DNA of 23,407 bases from Candidatus Blautia intestinipullorum (GTDB lineage: Bacteria > Bacillota > Clostridia > Lachnospirales > Lachnospiraceae), in the NCBI GenBank assembly GCA_019120475.1, contig DWVA01000218.1:1-23407 (forward strand). The letters run 5' to 3'. Each line of letters starts with the position of its first letter. Positions within the stretch are counted from its first letter, which is position 1. The translations under genes were made by a program, and so were the position numbers. Shown one piece after another: positions 8,159 to 15,119 of this stretch. The notes beneath the pieces are model-generated. The model had not been told where the DNA came from. It did not search any database and worked only from the letters and a program-made list of their open reading frames with translations.

Positions 8159-8860
8159 TTACTTCAGGCCCAAACCTGCGATCCAGCCGCTCACTTCGCC
8201 CTGGATATTGTCAAGTTCCCCTTCCGTCAGGGCGAGGCCCTCCAGGATATTCGCGCCTGCCGCGCTTTCCCCGATCCCGGAAAGGCTTCTCCCAAAACCG
8301 CCGCTGGCGCTGGTATTAAAAGGAATCAGAGTCTTGCCGGTAAAGTCGTATGTTTCCAGGAAGGTATAGACCGCCATCGGTGCGTCGCTCCACCAGTTGG
8401 GATAGCCCACAAAAATCACATCGTAGCTGTCCCAGTTTTCCACCTGCGCAGCCAACTCCGGGCGAGCATTCTCGGACTGCTCCTGCTGGGCAATGTCCAG
8501 CAGTGTGTCGTAATCATCTGTGTACGGTGTGGCGGGCTCAATCTTGAACAGGTCACCGCCAGTTTCGGTCTGGATCGTCTGCGCCATATGCTCTGTGTTG
8601 CCAGACCAGGAAAAATAAGCGATCAATGTGCCGCCCGCCTCAGTGGATTCTTCCGCCGCCACCGGCCCTTCGGAAATAGAAGGTTCTTCCGATACGGCGG
8701 ATGTTTCAGAAGATCCGGAAGCGGGCTGCGAAGAAACTTCCGATGAACTGTTCGGTGCTTCCGAAGCGCTGTTTTCACTGGCTGCAGACTGGCCGCCGCT
8801 GCAGGCCGCCAGAGGAAACAGCAGCGCCATAGTTAAAAAGATCGAGCATAATTTTTTCAT
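8159..8860 (-). CDS. Lipoprotein flavodoxin (surface-anchored)
   Basis: A 233-residue protein with a lipoprotein signal ending LAAC (Cys20) and a Ser/Glu/Ala-rich linker (about 21-75). A flavodoxin domain follows: FMN loop FSWSGNT (83-89) and VGYPNWWSDAPM (151-162). It matches Flavodoxin_4-type proteins that are exported and held at the outer face of the membrane. FMN would have to be supplied outside the cell or loaded before export. It sits 21 bases upstream of the DUF4405 gene and just after the AKR remnant. The ATG follows AGGAAAG. A flavodoxin outside the membrane next to a cytochrome b-like protein suggests extracytoplasmic electron transfer (inference). Confidence 0.9.
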   Translation of the reverse strand: MKKLCSIFLTMALLFPLAACSGGQSAASENSASEAPNSSSEVSSQPASGSSETSAVSEEPSISEGPVAAEESTEAGGTLIAYFSWSGNTEHMAQTIQTETGGDLFKIEPATPYTDDYDTLLDIAQQEQSENARPELAAQVENWDSYDVIFVGYPNWWSDAPMAVYTFLETYDFTGKTLIPFNTSASGGFGRSLSGIGESAAGANILEGLALTEGELDNIQGEVSGWIAGLGLK

Positions 8861-8918
8861 AGAAATCTTTCCTTTCTTGTCCCATCAAATCAGTATGTTC
8901 ATTCCATTCCCCTTCTTA

Positions 8919-9338
8919 TTATAGGCTGGTCAGTACAGGGTTGTTCAAATAGTCATACACCCGCCGTACCTCGCTGATTTTCCGGGTGTCCAGCATGGAC
9001 GGGCACTCTTTGTCCAAGGCGGCGATTTTAGCCATATCTTCGTCATCCAGAGAAAAATCCCAAATCGCCAGGTTCTCCTCCATGCGTTCCTTATGGACGG
9101 ATTTTGGAATGACGATAACACCCTGCTGCACATTCCAGCGTAAAATCACCTGTGCCGGCGTTTTGTAATGCTTCTGCGCGATTTCCTGCAGAACCGGCTC
9201 GGCAAACATCCCTTTCAATCCTTCGGCAAAAGGAGCCCAGGCTTCCGGCTGGATTTCCAATTCTCTCATCAATGAAAGTTCTTCCGTACGCTGATAGTGC
9301 GGATGACGCTCAATATAGTAAAACCTCCTGATAGGCAA
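8919..9338 (-). pseudogene. Aldo/keto reductase, C-terminal half only
   Basis: This frame encodes the second half of an AKR of the 2,5-diketo-gluconate reductase type: ERHPHYQRTEE, EAWAPFAEG, TPAQVILRWNVQQGVIVIPK and the NLAIWDFSLDDED tail. About 140 N-terminal residues holding the Asp/Tyr/Lys/His tetrad are absent, so no catalysis is expected. The frame opens with a TTG at 9338, followed by eight or so residues (MPIRRFYY) that do not look like the family. A good AAAGGAGG site upstream (about 9361-9368) has no start codon after it, consistent with loss of the 5' portion by deletion. It lies 38 bases after the FMN oxidoreductase gene. Confidence 0.8.
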
Positions 9339-9376
9339 AATGGGCGTGCAGTCTTTCTGCCCGCCTCCTTTTGCCG

Positions 9377-9913
9377 TTATTTCAACCGGTTCCCGAGGCT
9401 GTACGCCTGTTGGGGATACTGGGAGTGCTGTGTCATGGAAGGCGTGCCGCAGCCGTAACCCAGCACCATGCCCATATCCTCCAGGTTCAGATAACGCACC
9501 AGCGTTTTATAATGAACTTCCAATGCCTCAAAAGTCCAGTCGTCACTGTTCCAGGCCGCCGCTAACAGCGCAGATTTCATATGTTTGCGCTGAATGGAAC
9601 TGTTAAACGCGCAGAAACGGTCGATCATGGCTTTCAGTTGGGCGCTCATCCCATAGTAGTACAGGGGTGTAACAAACACCAGCATATCGGCGGCCAGAAT
9701 TTTCTTACGGATCACCTCCACATCATCCTTCTGCACGCAGGGTCCTTCGTAACCGCAGTGTATACAGCCAGTACAGGGGTGGATATCAGCATGGGCTGTA
9801 TCCACGATCTCAACGCTGTGTCCGGCTTCCTCTGCACCCTGCTTAAAACAATCCGCCAGCAGATTAGAAGAACCTTTTTTGTTGGGGCTGCCCTCCAAAA
9901 TAACGATTTTCAT
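9377..9913 (-). CDS. NAD(P)H-dependent FMN oxidoreductase, iron-sulfur flavoprotein-like
   Basis: A 178-residue flavodoxin-fold reductase. The N-terminal EGSPNKKGSSNLLA segment is the FMN phosphate loop, and TPLYYYGMSAQLKAMIDRF is the conserved second half. Between them, Cys47, Cys50, Cys53 and Cys59 form a compact CxxCxxCx5C motif as in iron-sulfur flavoproteins, which bind a 4Fe-4S cluster. It probably passes electrons between NAD(P)H or ferredoxin and an unknown acceptor in the cytoplasm. The ATG at 9913 follows AGGAGG. It lies 14 bases after the AKR at 9928-10869 in the same run. Confidence 0.88.
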   Translation of the reverse strand: MKIVILEGSPNKKGSSNLLADCFKQGAEEAGHSVEIVDTAHADIHPCTGCIHCGYEGPCVQKDDVEVIRKKILAADMLVFVTPLYYYGMSAQLKAMIDRFCAFNSSIQRKHMKSALLAAAWNSDDWTFEALEVHYKTLVRYLNLEDMGMVLGYGCGTPSMTQHSQYPQQAYSLGNRLK

Positions 9914-9927
9914 GACAGGCTCCTCCT

Positions 9928-10869
9928 TTACTTCATTTCCTTTTCCCAGTAACGGATCACATCCAGCTTCATCTCATCTGCCAGATGCTCCATCCTGGTA
10001 ATTTCTTTTTCAGACAGTGTCAGTGCCATTGCTTTGGCTGCATCCTCCACCTGATACACTTTGGTAACGCCGATGATGGGCAGAGTCCCCTTGGCAATGG
10101 CCCATGCCACTGGGATCTGCGCTGCCGCCACGCCATGATCATCTGCAATTTCCTTCAGACAGGCATTCAGCTTTTCCAACTTGGACAGCATGGGGTTATA
10201 GACTGCGCCTCGGTCAGAATCTGCCGGGAAGGGATGCGCCGTACCGTATTTACCGGAGAGTGCCCCTTGTTCCAGAACCATATAGGCATAAAAGGTGATG
10301 CCGTTCTCTTTGCAGTAATCCAGAATGCCGGAAGTTTCCGATGAACGGTTCAACAGGCTGTAATGATTCTGAATAGCTGAAATTTTCAGGCCCTCTGCTT
10401 CCAGAATGGCCGCAGCTTCCTTAATTTCCGCAAGGTTGTGGTTGGAAAGACCGATTTGCCCGATCTTGCCGGACTTAGCAAGAGGAATCAGTTTGCGGGT
10501 CCATTCCGGCGCTCCTACCGGGTTATGAATCCAGTAGACATCCATCGTATCCACTCCCAACAGAGCGGCGCTGGTATCAAACATGGCCGTCACCGCATTT
10601 TCTGCATCCGGATCGGCGCACTGAGGCGTGAATTTATCTGAGATCAGGTAACTGTCACGGGGCACCGTACGCAGAAATCCACCAAGCACTTTTTCCGAAG
10701 CCCCCATACCATAAGCATAAGCAGTATCCCACAGATTCAATCCAGCATTCATCGCTGCGTCAAAGACAGGACGCAGATCATCGGCAGTCAGATTGCCGCC
10801 AAAGGTTCCATCGTTGCCCCAGGCCCATGCGCCAAGAGCGATTTTCGGAAATATCTTTTTCTGTTCCAT
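9928..10869 (-). CDS. Aldo/keto reductase
   Basis: A full-length 313-residue AKR with the catalytic tetrad visible as Asp48, Tyr53, Lys79 and His115. QIGLSNHNLAEIKEA, AIQNHYSLLNR and the C-terminal cofactor segment LPIIGVTKVYQVEDAAKA also fit. NADPH-dependent carbonyl reduction in the cytoplasm is expected. The ATG at 10869 follows GAGGAGG. It is the first complete enzyme gene after the lipoprotein flavodoxin at the head of the operon. It differs clearly from the AKR at 3681-4727 and from the ferredoxin-type AKR at 12876-13970, so the three are not simple duplicates. Substrate not inferable. Confidence 0.9.
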   Translation of the reverse strand: MEQKKIFPKIALGAWAWGNDGTFGGNLTADDLRPVFDAAMNAGLNLWDTAYAYGMGASEKVLGGFLRTVPRDSYLISDKFTPQCADPDAENAVTAMFDTSAALLGVDTMDVYWIHNPVGAPEWTRKLIPLAKSGKIGQIGLSNHNLAEIKEAAAILEAEGLKISAIQNHYSLLNRSSETSGILDYCKENGITFYAYMVLEQGALSGKYGTAHPFPADSDRGAVYNPMLSKLEKLNACLKEIADDHGVAAAQIPVAWAIAKGTLPIIGVTKVYQVEDAAKAMALTLSEKEITRMEHLADEMKLDVIRYWEKEMK

Positions 10870-10888
10870 AGTGTTTCCTCCTCTTCAA

Positions 10889-10978
10889 TCAATCTTCTTT
10901 TAACAATTCACTGCACGCATTCAGCGCGTCCTCCACATGACATTTTAGCTGCTGCTCCGCTGCGGCAGCACTGTCATT
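10889..10978 (-). other. Orphan 3' end of a reading frame (29 codons, no start)
   Basis: In the ~100-base gap after the flavodoxin, one minus-strand frame reads NDSAAAAEQQLKCHVEDALN and on to ACSELLKED before TGA. It has no start codon and overlaps the flavodoxin stop. It looks protein-like (an amphipathic helix) and may be the tail of a deleted gene. The family is not recognised, and chance is possible. Confidence 0.3.
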
Positions 10979-11690
10979 TGTTATTTCCGGGAGCGAATAC
11001 CCCCAAGCCGTTCACCCAGGATCGGATTTCTTCCTCAGAAGAAGCCGCTTCCTCCTCATAACAGTCAAAGATACTATCAGAGATAACAGCTTCCGGTGAA
11101 GCTGCGGCAATTTGTTCCACACTATTTGCAAGTCCTCCGGTTCCATGGGAACAGAACAGATATACATCTTTACCAGAAAGGTCGTTTTGCTCCAGGAAAC
11201 TCAGAAGTGCCATCGGCGCGCCATACCACCAGTTCGGATAGCCCAGGAACACCGTATCGTATTGATCAATATTTCCTACATTTTCCTGAAGCTCCGGTCG
11301 GGCATCATCCCCTCGTTCTTCATTTGCACGTTCCAGGCATGCATCCCAGTCACTGGGATAAGGATCTGTGACCCGGATGGAAAACAGCTCTCCGCCGGTC
11401 TCCTCCTGTACCCATCCTGCCAGCTGCTGGACATTTCCAGGAGGGATGACACTGGGAGATGTAACTGCATCTACATCTTCTGCCAAAATCGCATTATCCG
11501 CCCAGGAAAAATAGGCTACCAGAATATTACTTCCATTCATTCTTTTCGGAGAAGTCTGTGATTCCGATTGCGTCTCGCCGGACAGATCCACCGATAATGA
11601 GGAAGCGTCTTCCTGCCCTTTGCTTTGGCCGCATGCTGTAAGAGAAAAGACGATTGCTATCGTCAGCAAAAGAGAAAGTATCTTTTTCAA
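10974..11690 (-). CDS. Lipoprotein flavodoxin with altered FMN loop, first gene of operon
   Basis: A 238-residue exported lipoprotein. The lipobox is SLTAC (Cys20), then a polar linker to about residue 55, then a Flavodoxin_4-type domain with FLGYPNWWYGAPM (148-160). The phosphate loop is unusual: YFSWADNA (60-67) replaces the usual T/S-G-x-T. It is followed by an insertion (about 68-90) containing TSPSVIPPGNV. The start is TTG at 11690, eight bases after AGGAGG; an upstream in-frame ATG has no such site and would bury the signal peptide. It is preceded by a strong promoter (11764-11792) and a LysR-type box, making it the probable first gene of the redox operon. FMN binding is likely but may be altered. 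Confidence 0.87.
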   Translation of the reverse strand: MKKILSLLLTIAIVFSLTACGQSKGQEDASSLSVDLSGETQSESQTSPKRMNGSNILVAYFSWADNAILAEDVDAVTSPSVIPPGNVQQLAGWVQEETGGELFSIRVTDPYPSDWDACLERANEERGDDARPELQENVGNIDQYDTVFLGYPNWWYGAPMALLSFLEQNDLSGKDVYLFCSHGTGGLANSVEQIAAASPEAVISDSIFDCYEEEAASSEEEIRSWVNGLGVFAPGNNK

Positions 11691-11763
11691 TGTTGTTTCC
11701 TCCTTTTTTTCAGAGAAATATGTTCCTGAGATAGATCCTGGAAATCTTTCAACTTCCTTTTTC

Positions 11764-11792
11764 ATTATATTGGCCTTGCCTTTAAATGTCTA
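11764..11792 (-). promoter_or_regulatory. Sigma-A promoter of the redox operon
   Basis: On the minus strand the -35 TAGACA (11787-11792) and -10 TATAAT (11764-11769) are separated by exactly 17 bases. The predicted start point near 11757 gives a leader of about 67 bases before the TTG of the lipoprotein flavodoxin. Confidence 0.75.
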
Positions 11793-11815
11793 ATATTTAT
11801 GATTCATCTTTATCC

Positions 11816-11830
11816 ATACGTTTTTAGTAT
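11816..11830. promoter_or_regulatory. LysR-type recognition dyad ATAC-N7-GTAT
   Basis: A perfect ATAC-N7-GTAT dyad containing T-N11-A, the classic LysR box. Its centre (11823) is about 66 bases upstream of the predicted start point of the flavodoxin promoter, the canonical recognition site position. The LysR gene lies immediately upstream. Confidence 0.6.
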
Positions 11831-11848
11831 CAATAACGATATAAAAAG

Positions 11849-11873
11849 TCTCCGGAGGAAAGCGCTCCGGAGA
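11849..11873 (-). terminator. Rho-independent terminator of the LysR gene
   Basis: A 9-bp perfect stem (TCTCCGGAG/CTCCGGAGA) with a 7-base loop. On the minus strand it is followed by CTTTTTAT. It begins 17 bases after the LysR stop and separates that gene from the redox operon promoter. Confidence 0.85.
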
Positions 11874-11890
11874 TTCTCTCTAATCTGCTT

Positions 11891-12778
11891 TTATTCAATT
11901 CTCGCCCGGAGCAGATTGATCTCCTGGATGAACAGAGACGTAGCCGGTGAAAACAGGTTATTCTTCTTCCACACCAGTACACTATGAGTCATGCGGCGCG
12001 GTTCCAGAGGAATAAAACGCAGGCGCGGATCACTGCGGATTGCCAGCGCCCCATCCATGCAGAAGGCGCATCCAAGTCCCTCTGCCACCATTAGTGCAGC
12101 ATTGGAAAGCAGGGTATAAAACAGCGGAATTTTCAGTTCTTTTTCTTCACACCCCAGCCAGTTCAGAATTTCCGCACGGATGCTGTCTCGTAATGGCAAA
12201 ATCAGAGGATAGGGTACAACATCCTCTGCTGTAAGAGATTTCTTTTCTGTCAGCGGGTGGTCATCCCGTACCAGGAGCCCCCATGTATCCTGTTGCGACA
12301 GACGAACATAATCAAACTTGGTTACATCAATGGGTTCCAACAGCAGACCAATATCCACCAGTCCTTTATCCAAACGGTCTTTCACATTATCTACTGTTTC
12401 ATTATAGAGCGTAAACTGTACTGCAGGATATTTTTCAGAAAATTCTTTTATGAGCTTTGCCAACGTCTGACCGCCAACAGCTTCCGAAGCGCCGATCACA
12501 ACCATACCGCTGATATCGTTCTGCCGTTCTACAAAAGACTTTTCCAGACGGTCTGCCAATTCCACGATTTCCTGTGCTCTCTGACGGAAAAATATACCGT
12601 CATCAGTCAGGGTCAGTCCGTTTCTGCCGCGCAGCATCAACGTTACACCAAGTTCCCGCTCAAGATCCATCATTTGACGGCTCAACGTAGGCTGAGTCAC
12701 ATGCAGGATATCTGCCGCTCTTGTGATATTTTCTTCCTGTGCTGCCGTCAAAAAATAACGGAGTGTACGGAGTTCCAA
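11891..12778 (-). CDS. LysR-family transcriptional regulator
   Basis: A 295-residue regulator of standard length. The N-terminal winged HTH reads FLTAAQEENITRAADILHVT followed by QPTLSRQMMDLERELG. A periplasmic-binding-protein-like effector domain follows (MVVIGASEAVGGQTLAKLIK, DIGLLLEPID, GLLVRDDHPL, AEGLGCAFCMDGAL). The start is TTG at 12778 with GGGGGATG upstream; the family N-terminus begins exactly there. It is transcribed from its own promoter (12811-12839), ends in a terminator, and lies just upstream of the flavodoxin-led operon. It is the obvious candidate regulator, binding the dyad at 11816-11830. It is paralogous to the LysR at 17451-18362 by motif order and wording. The effector is unknown. 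Confidence 0.93.
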   Translation of the reverse strand: MELRTLRYFLTAAQEENITRAADILHVTQPTLSRQMMDLERELGVTLMLRGRNGLTLTDDGIFFRQRAQEIVELADRLEKSFVERQNDISGMVVIGASEAVGGQTLAKLIKEFSEKYPAVQFTLYNETVDNVKDRLDKGLVDIGLLLEPIDVTKFDYVRLSQQDTWGLLVRDDHPLTEKKSLTAEDVVPYPLILPLRDSIRAEILNWLGCEEKELKIPLFYTLLSNAALMVAEGLGCAFCMDGALAIRSDPRLRFIPLEPRRMTHSVLVWKKNNLFSPATSLFIQEINLLRARIE

Positions 12779-12810
12779 AATTACATCCCCCTTATTGTAT
12801 TCTTGTTCTT

Positions 12811-12839
12811 ATCATAAACGAAACAGCCAGGAAAGGCAA
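12811..12839 (-). promoter_or_regulatory. Promoter of the LysR gene
   Basis: Minus strand -35 TTGCCT (12834-12839) and -10 TATGAT (12811-12816) have a 17-base spacer, in the 97-base gap between the ferredoxin-type AKR and the LysR gene. No terminator is visible after the AKR, so read-through from the upstream run into the regulator gene is also possible. Confidence 0.6.
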
Positions 12840-12875
12840 TACATCATAGATCATCCGCAATACCTAATAAATGAA

Positions 12876-13970
12876 TCAGTCTCCAAAATACGCGGAGATC
12901 TCCTTCATCCGCTGGGTTTGGCTGACATGGAAAGGGCAACGGGAATCGCAGTGACCGCAGGCAATGCAATCTGAAGCTTTCCGCTCCAGGTGGGCATAAT
13001 GATCCTGGGCCAGCTCATCACCGGCTTTTGCCAGATCGTAATACTTGTTGATAAGCCCCACATCCAGACCGGCAGGGCAGGGCTGACAGTGGTTGCAGTA
13101 CACGCACATGCCGCTGGACTCCGAAGGCGTGAAACTGCCTAGGACGGAATAATCCTTTTCCTCTTCTGCAGCGGTGAGGAAACCGAGAATCCGCTTCAAA
13201 TCCTCCCGGTTTCGCACACCTGGCAGTACCGTCAATACGCCAGGGCGGTCCAGGGCATACTGCATACACTGGTATTCCGTCAGGGCCTGACCAAAAGGCG
13301 ATGTTTTTGCGTCCAACAACTGTCCGGCGCTGAACGCCTTCATCACCGAAATGCCTACGCCTTCCGCATTACACCGGCGGTAAAGCGCGGCCCGTTCTCC
13401 ACCGCTGCCGACGGCGTACTCCCCGTGACGGTAGTCGTAGGCAGGGTTGATGCTGAACATCAGCATATCCAGGATGTGCATATCCAGCACTTTTTCCGCC
13501 ACTGCAGGAGTATGAGAAGACAGTCCAATGTGACGAATGACGCCCTGGCGCTTCAAATCTTCTATGTAGGCGATAGTTCCATGAGCTGTTGCCTTTTCCA
13601 AATCGGAAAATTCATCAATACAGTGGATAAAACCAAAGTCGATATAATCCGTCCGCAGGGCTTTCAACTGCCAGTCGACAGAACGCTTGATCTCGTCCAG
13701 ATCCAATGTCCAGCCGTATTTTCCGCTGCGGTAATCCGCACCGAAATGAATCTGAAAGTATATCTTGTCCCGGCATCCGGACACCGCCCGGCCATATGCC
13801 GGAAAGGGCGCAGCGTCCCCTGCGGCCATGTCGAAGTAGTTGACGCCGTTTTCCAGCGCCATGGCAATGGTCTTTTCGGCTTCCTCCTCACCAGAAGCAC
13901 CAAGAGAACTGTTTCCCATGCCGATGATACTGATCTGTTCGTCTCCGTGGAGTAATTTACGATACTCCAT
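12876..13970 (-). CDS. Aldo/keto reductase with C-terminal 2x[4Fe-4S] ferredoxin domain
   Basis: A 364-residue protein: AKR barrel (about 1-280) followed by a ferredoxin-like tail. Cys289, 292, 295 and 298, then Cys335, 338, 341 and 345, form two four-cysteine cluster motifs, with proline after each group. His116 (FGFIHCID) and Asp47 are in their usual places. The lysine of the AKR tetrad is replaced by His75 (FQIHFG), and the usual tyrosine after Asp47 is missing (FDMAAGDAAPF). Classical hydride chemistry may therefore be altered. Electrons may come from ferredoxin or flavodoxin instead (inference). The ATG follows AAGGAGG. It is the last gene of the 17168-12876 run, eleven bases after the fusion scrap. 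Confidence 0.88.
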   Translation of the reverse strand: MEYRKLLHGDEQISIIGMGNSSLGASGEEEAEKTIAMALENGVNYFDMAAGDAAPFPAYGRAVSGCRDKIYFQIHFGADYRSGKYGWTLDLDEIKRSVDWQLKALRTDYIDFGFIHCIDEFSDLEKATAHGTIAYIEDLKRQGVIRHIGLSSHTPAVAEKVLDMHILDMLMFSINPAYDYRHGEYAVGSGGERAALYRRCNAEGVGISVMKAFSAGQLLDAKTSPFGQALTEYQCMQYALDRPGVLTVLPGVRNREDLKRILGFLTAAEEEKDYSVLGSFTPSESSGMCVYCNHCQPCPAGLDVGLINKYYDLAKAGDELAQDHYAHLERKASDCIACGHCDSRCPFHVSQTQRMKEISAYFGD

Positions 13971-13980
13971 AGAATCCTCC

Positions 13981-14163
13981 TTACATCTTACTTTTCAAAT
14001 TTTCTATTGTTCGGATTTCTTTAGCTGGAACACCGGCCATGACTGTATCAGCCGACACATCTATCTGATGACCATTTTCCTGCGCGCCCTTTGCAAAAGC
14101 CGCCGCCATAGCTGCGGTGTTTCCGTGCGGCCGGGGGCTGCCGTTTAAGACAAGTATTTTCAT
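13981..14163 (-). pseudogene. Fusion scrap: FMN oxidoreductase start joined to acetyltransferase end
   Basis: A 60-codon frame with a good GGAGG site and ATG. Residues 1-36 (MKILVLNGSPRPHGNTAAMA onward to NGHQID) are the N-terminus of an NADPH-dependent FMN reductase. From about residue 37 the sequence becomes VSADTVMAGVPAKEIRTIE, the C-terminal end of a hexapeptide-repeat sugar O-acetyltransferase. The two parts belong to unrelated folds and neither is complete. A deletion joining two former neighbours at about 14055 explains it. The product would have no reductase or transferase activity. Confidence 0.78.
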
Positions 14164-14166
14164 CCC

Positions 14167-14646
14167 TTAGTCCTCCAAAGAGAAGGTGACGGTTACATCA
14201 CCGCTGCCCAAAGCCTCTTCCCAGCCGGTAAGATCATCAATGTGGCCCAACCGGGTATAGCTCCAGGAATTAGAGCCGTAGAACATGACAATTTGATTGC
14301 CCTGATACAGAACGATGTCCCCGGCCTGCGTGGTGGTTTGCTGGTTGCTGGCAGGAATGCTTGTTCCCAGAGGCCCGACTTTTTCAAAACCGGAATAGTC
14401 GCTCATCTGGATGGTGACGGGACCTTGTTCCATCATATCCACCAGCGCATCCACCGCTTCATTTTCTTCTAAAGCAGCAGTAAAGGTGCTGCCGCCAACC
14501 TGTACTTTCATCTGCATTTTGCTGTTTTCCTCCTCAACCTGCCTGTTTTCAGCGGCCTCCGCTTCCTGCCCACTGCTGCCGCAGCCAGTAAGCAGCACTA
14601 CCAGGGACATCATAACAATAAATGCCAAGGACAAACCTTTTTTCAT
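14167..14646 (-). CDS. Cyclophilin-like domain lipoprotein
   Basis: A 159-residue exported lipoprotein with lipobox LLTGC (Cys22), a short Glu-rich linker, and a domain of about 110 residues. Landmarks are VGGSTFTAALEENEAVDALV, SDYSGFEKVGPLG, QAGDIVLYQGNQIVMFYG and SYTRLGHID. These match the bacterial cyclophilin-like fold family (small beta-barrels of unknown function), without the catalytic residues of true peptidyl-prolyl isomerases as far as can be seen. The ATG follows GTGGTGA. It ends three bases before the fusion scrap. Proteins of this family often accompany flavodoxin, AKR and cupin genes in Clostridia (family knowledge, from memory). Function unknown. Confidence 0.78.
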   Translation of the reverse strand: MKKGLSLAFIVMMSLVVLLTGCGSSGQEAEAAENRQVEEENSKMQMKVQVGGSTFTAALEENEAVDALVDMMEQGPVTIQMSDYSGFEKVGPLGTSIPASNQQTTTQAGDIVLYQGNQIVMFYGSNSWSYTRLGHIDDLTGWEEALGSGDVTVTFSLED

Positions 14647-14664
14647 AGTTTGATCACCACTTTC

Positions 14665-15065
14665 TTAATAGAATGACTTATAGAAACAGTCTGACAAAAA
14701 CAAGATAAGCTGCGTTAAGCCAGAAAGAGTTCCCCACCAAAAATAAGTTCCCAGAAAAACTCCTGCCACCAGTAGAATACCACCCAGCCATCCGCTCACT
14801 TTCGAGATGCTGAAATAAGAGAACACAAAGAGAAAGGTTAAAATAAATGCCGGATTCGTAAGTGAAGCAGGAAATCCGAGATAAAGGTCAGCCCAAAGGT
14901 CCCGACACAGGCATAGGAACAATCTGCCACAGAGGAACCGAGTCCTGTCAAAAGACCAGCTTTAGCGCCTAAGCTCCAGGTTCTTTGTACAGTCAGCGCA
15001 CCGATCGCTCCCACTGGAAGTCCAAATAAAAGACCGATCAAAATTCCCCTCAGCAAATATTCCAT
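14665..15065 (-). pseudogene. LysE-family exporter, internally deleted and frameshifted
   Basis: The first 66 codons from ATG 15065 (AGAGGAGG site) encode a LysE-type exporter N-terminus: LLFGLPVGAIGALTVQRTWS and ADCSYACVGTFGLTFISDFLL. The family sequence then resumes in another frame with SLTNPAFILTFLFVFSYF and YFWWGTLSGLTQL, and stops at 14665. About 50 residues between the two parts are missing, with the join near 14870, and the usual last transmembrane segment also appears absent. LysE exporters are about 200 residues. The upstream frame would yield a 75-residue truncated product, so transport is not expected. Confidence 0.8.
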
Positions 15066-15084
15066 GCCATACCTCCTCTATGCG

Positions 15085-15113
15085 GAAAAAGGAGCCCACA
15101 AGGTCTCCCTTTC
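15085..15113 (-). terminator. Probable rho-independent terminator after DUF3737
   Basis: On the minus strand AAGGGAGACC, TTGT loop, then GGGCTCCTTTTT form an imperfect GC-rich hairpin ending in a T-run, starting seven bases after the DUF3737 stop. It would reduce transcription into the broken LysE gene and beyond. Confidence 0.5.
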
Positions 15114-15119
15114 CCTCTT

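Noticed and set aside
7760..8746. A 328-codon plus-strand frame over the DUF4405 and flavodoxin genes
   Set aside because: It is an antisense shadow spanning two real genes and the gap between them, with low-complexity wording.
9339..9376. Possible terminator hairpin (GGCGGGCAG to CTGCACGCC)
   Set aside because: The stem is short and bulged with only a CATTTT run. It overlaps a likely stranded ribosome binding site, so it was not called.
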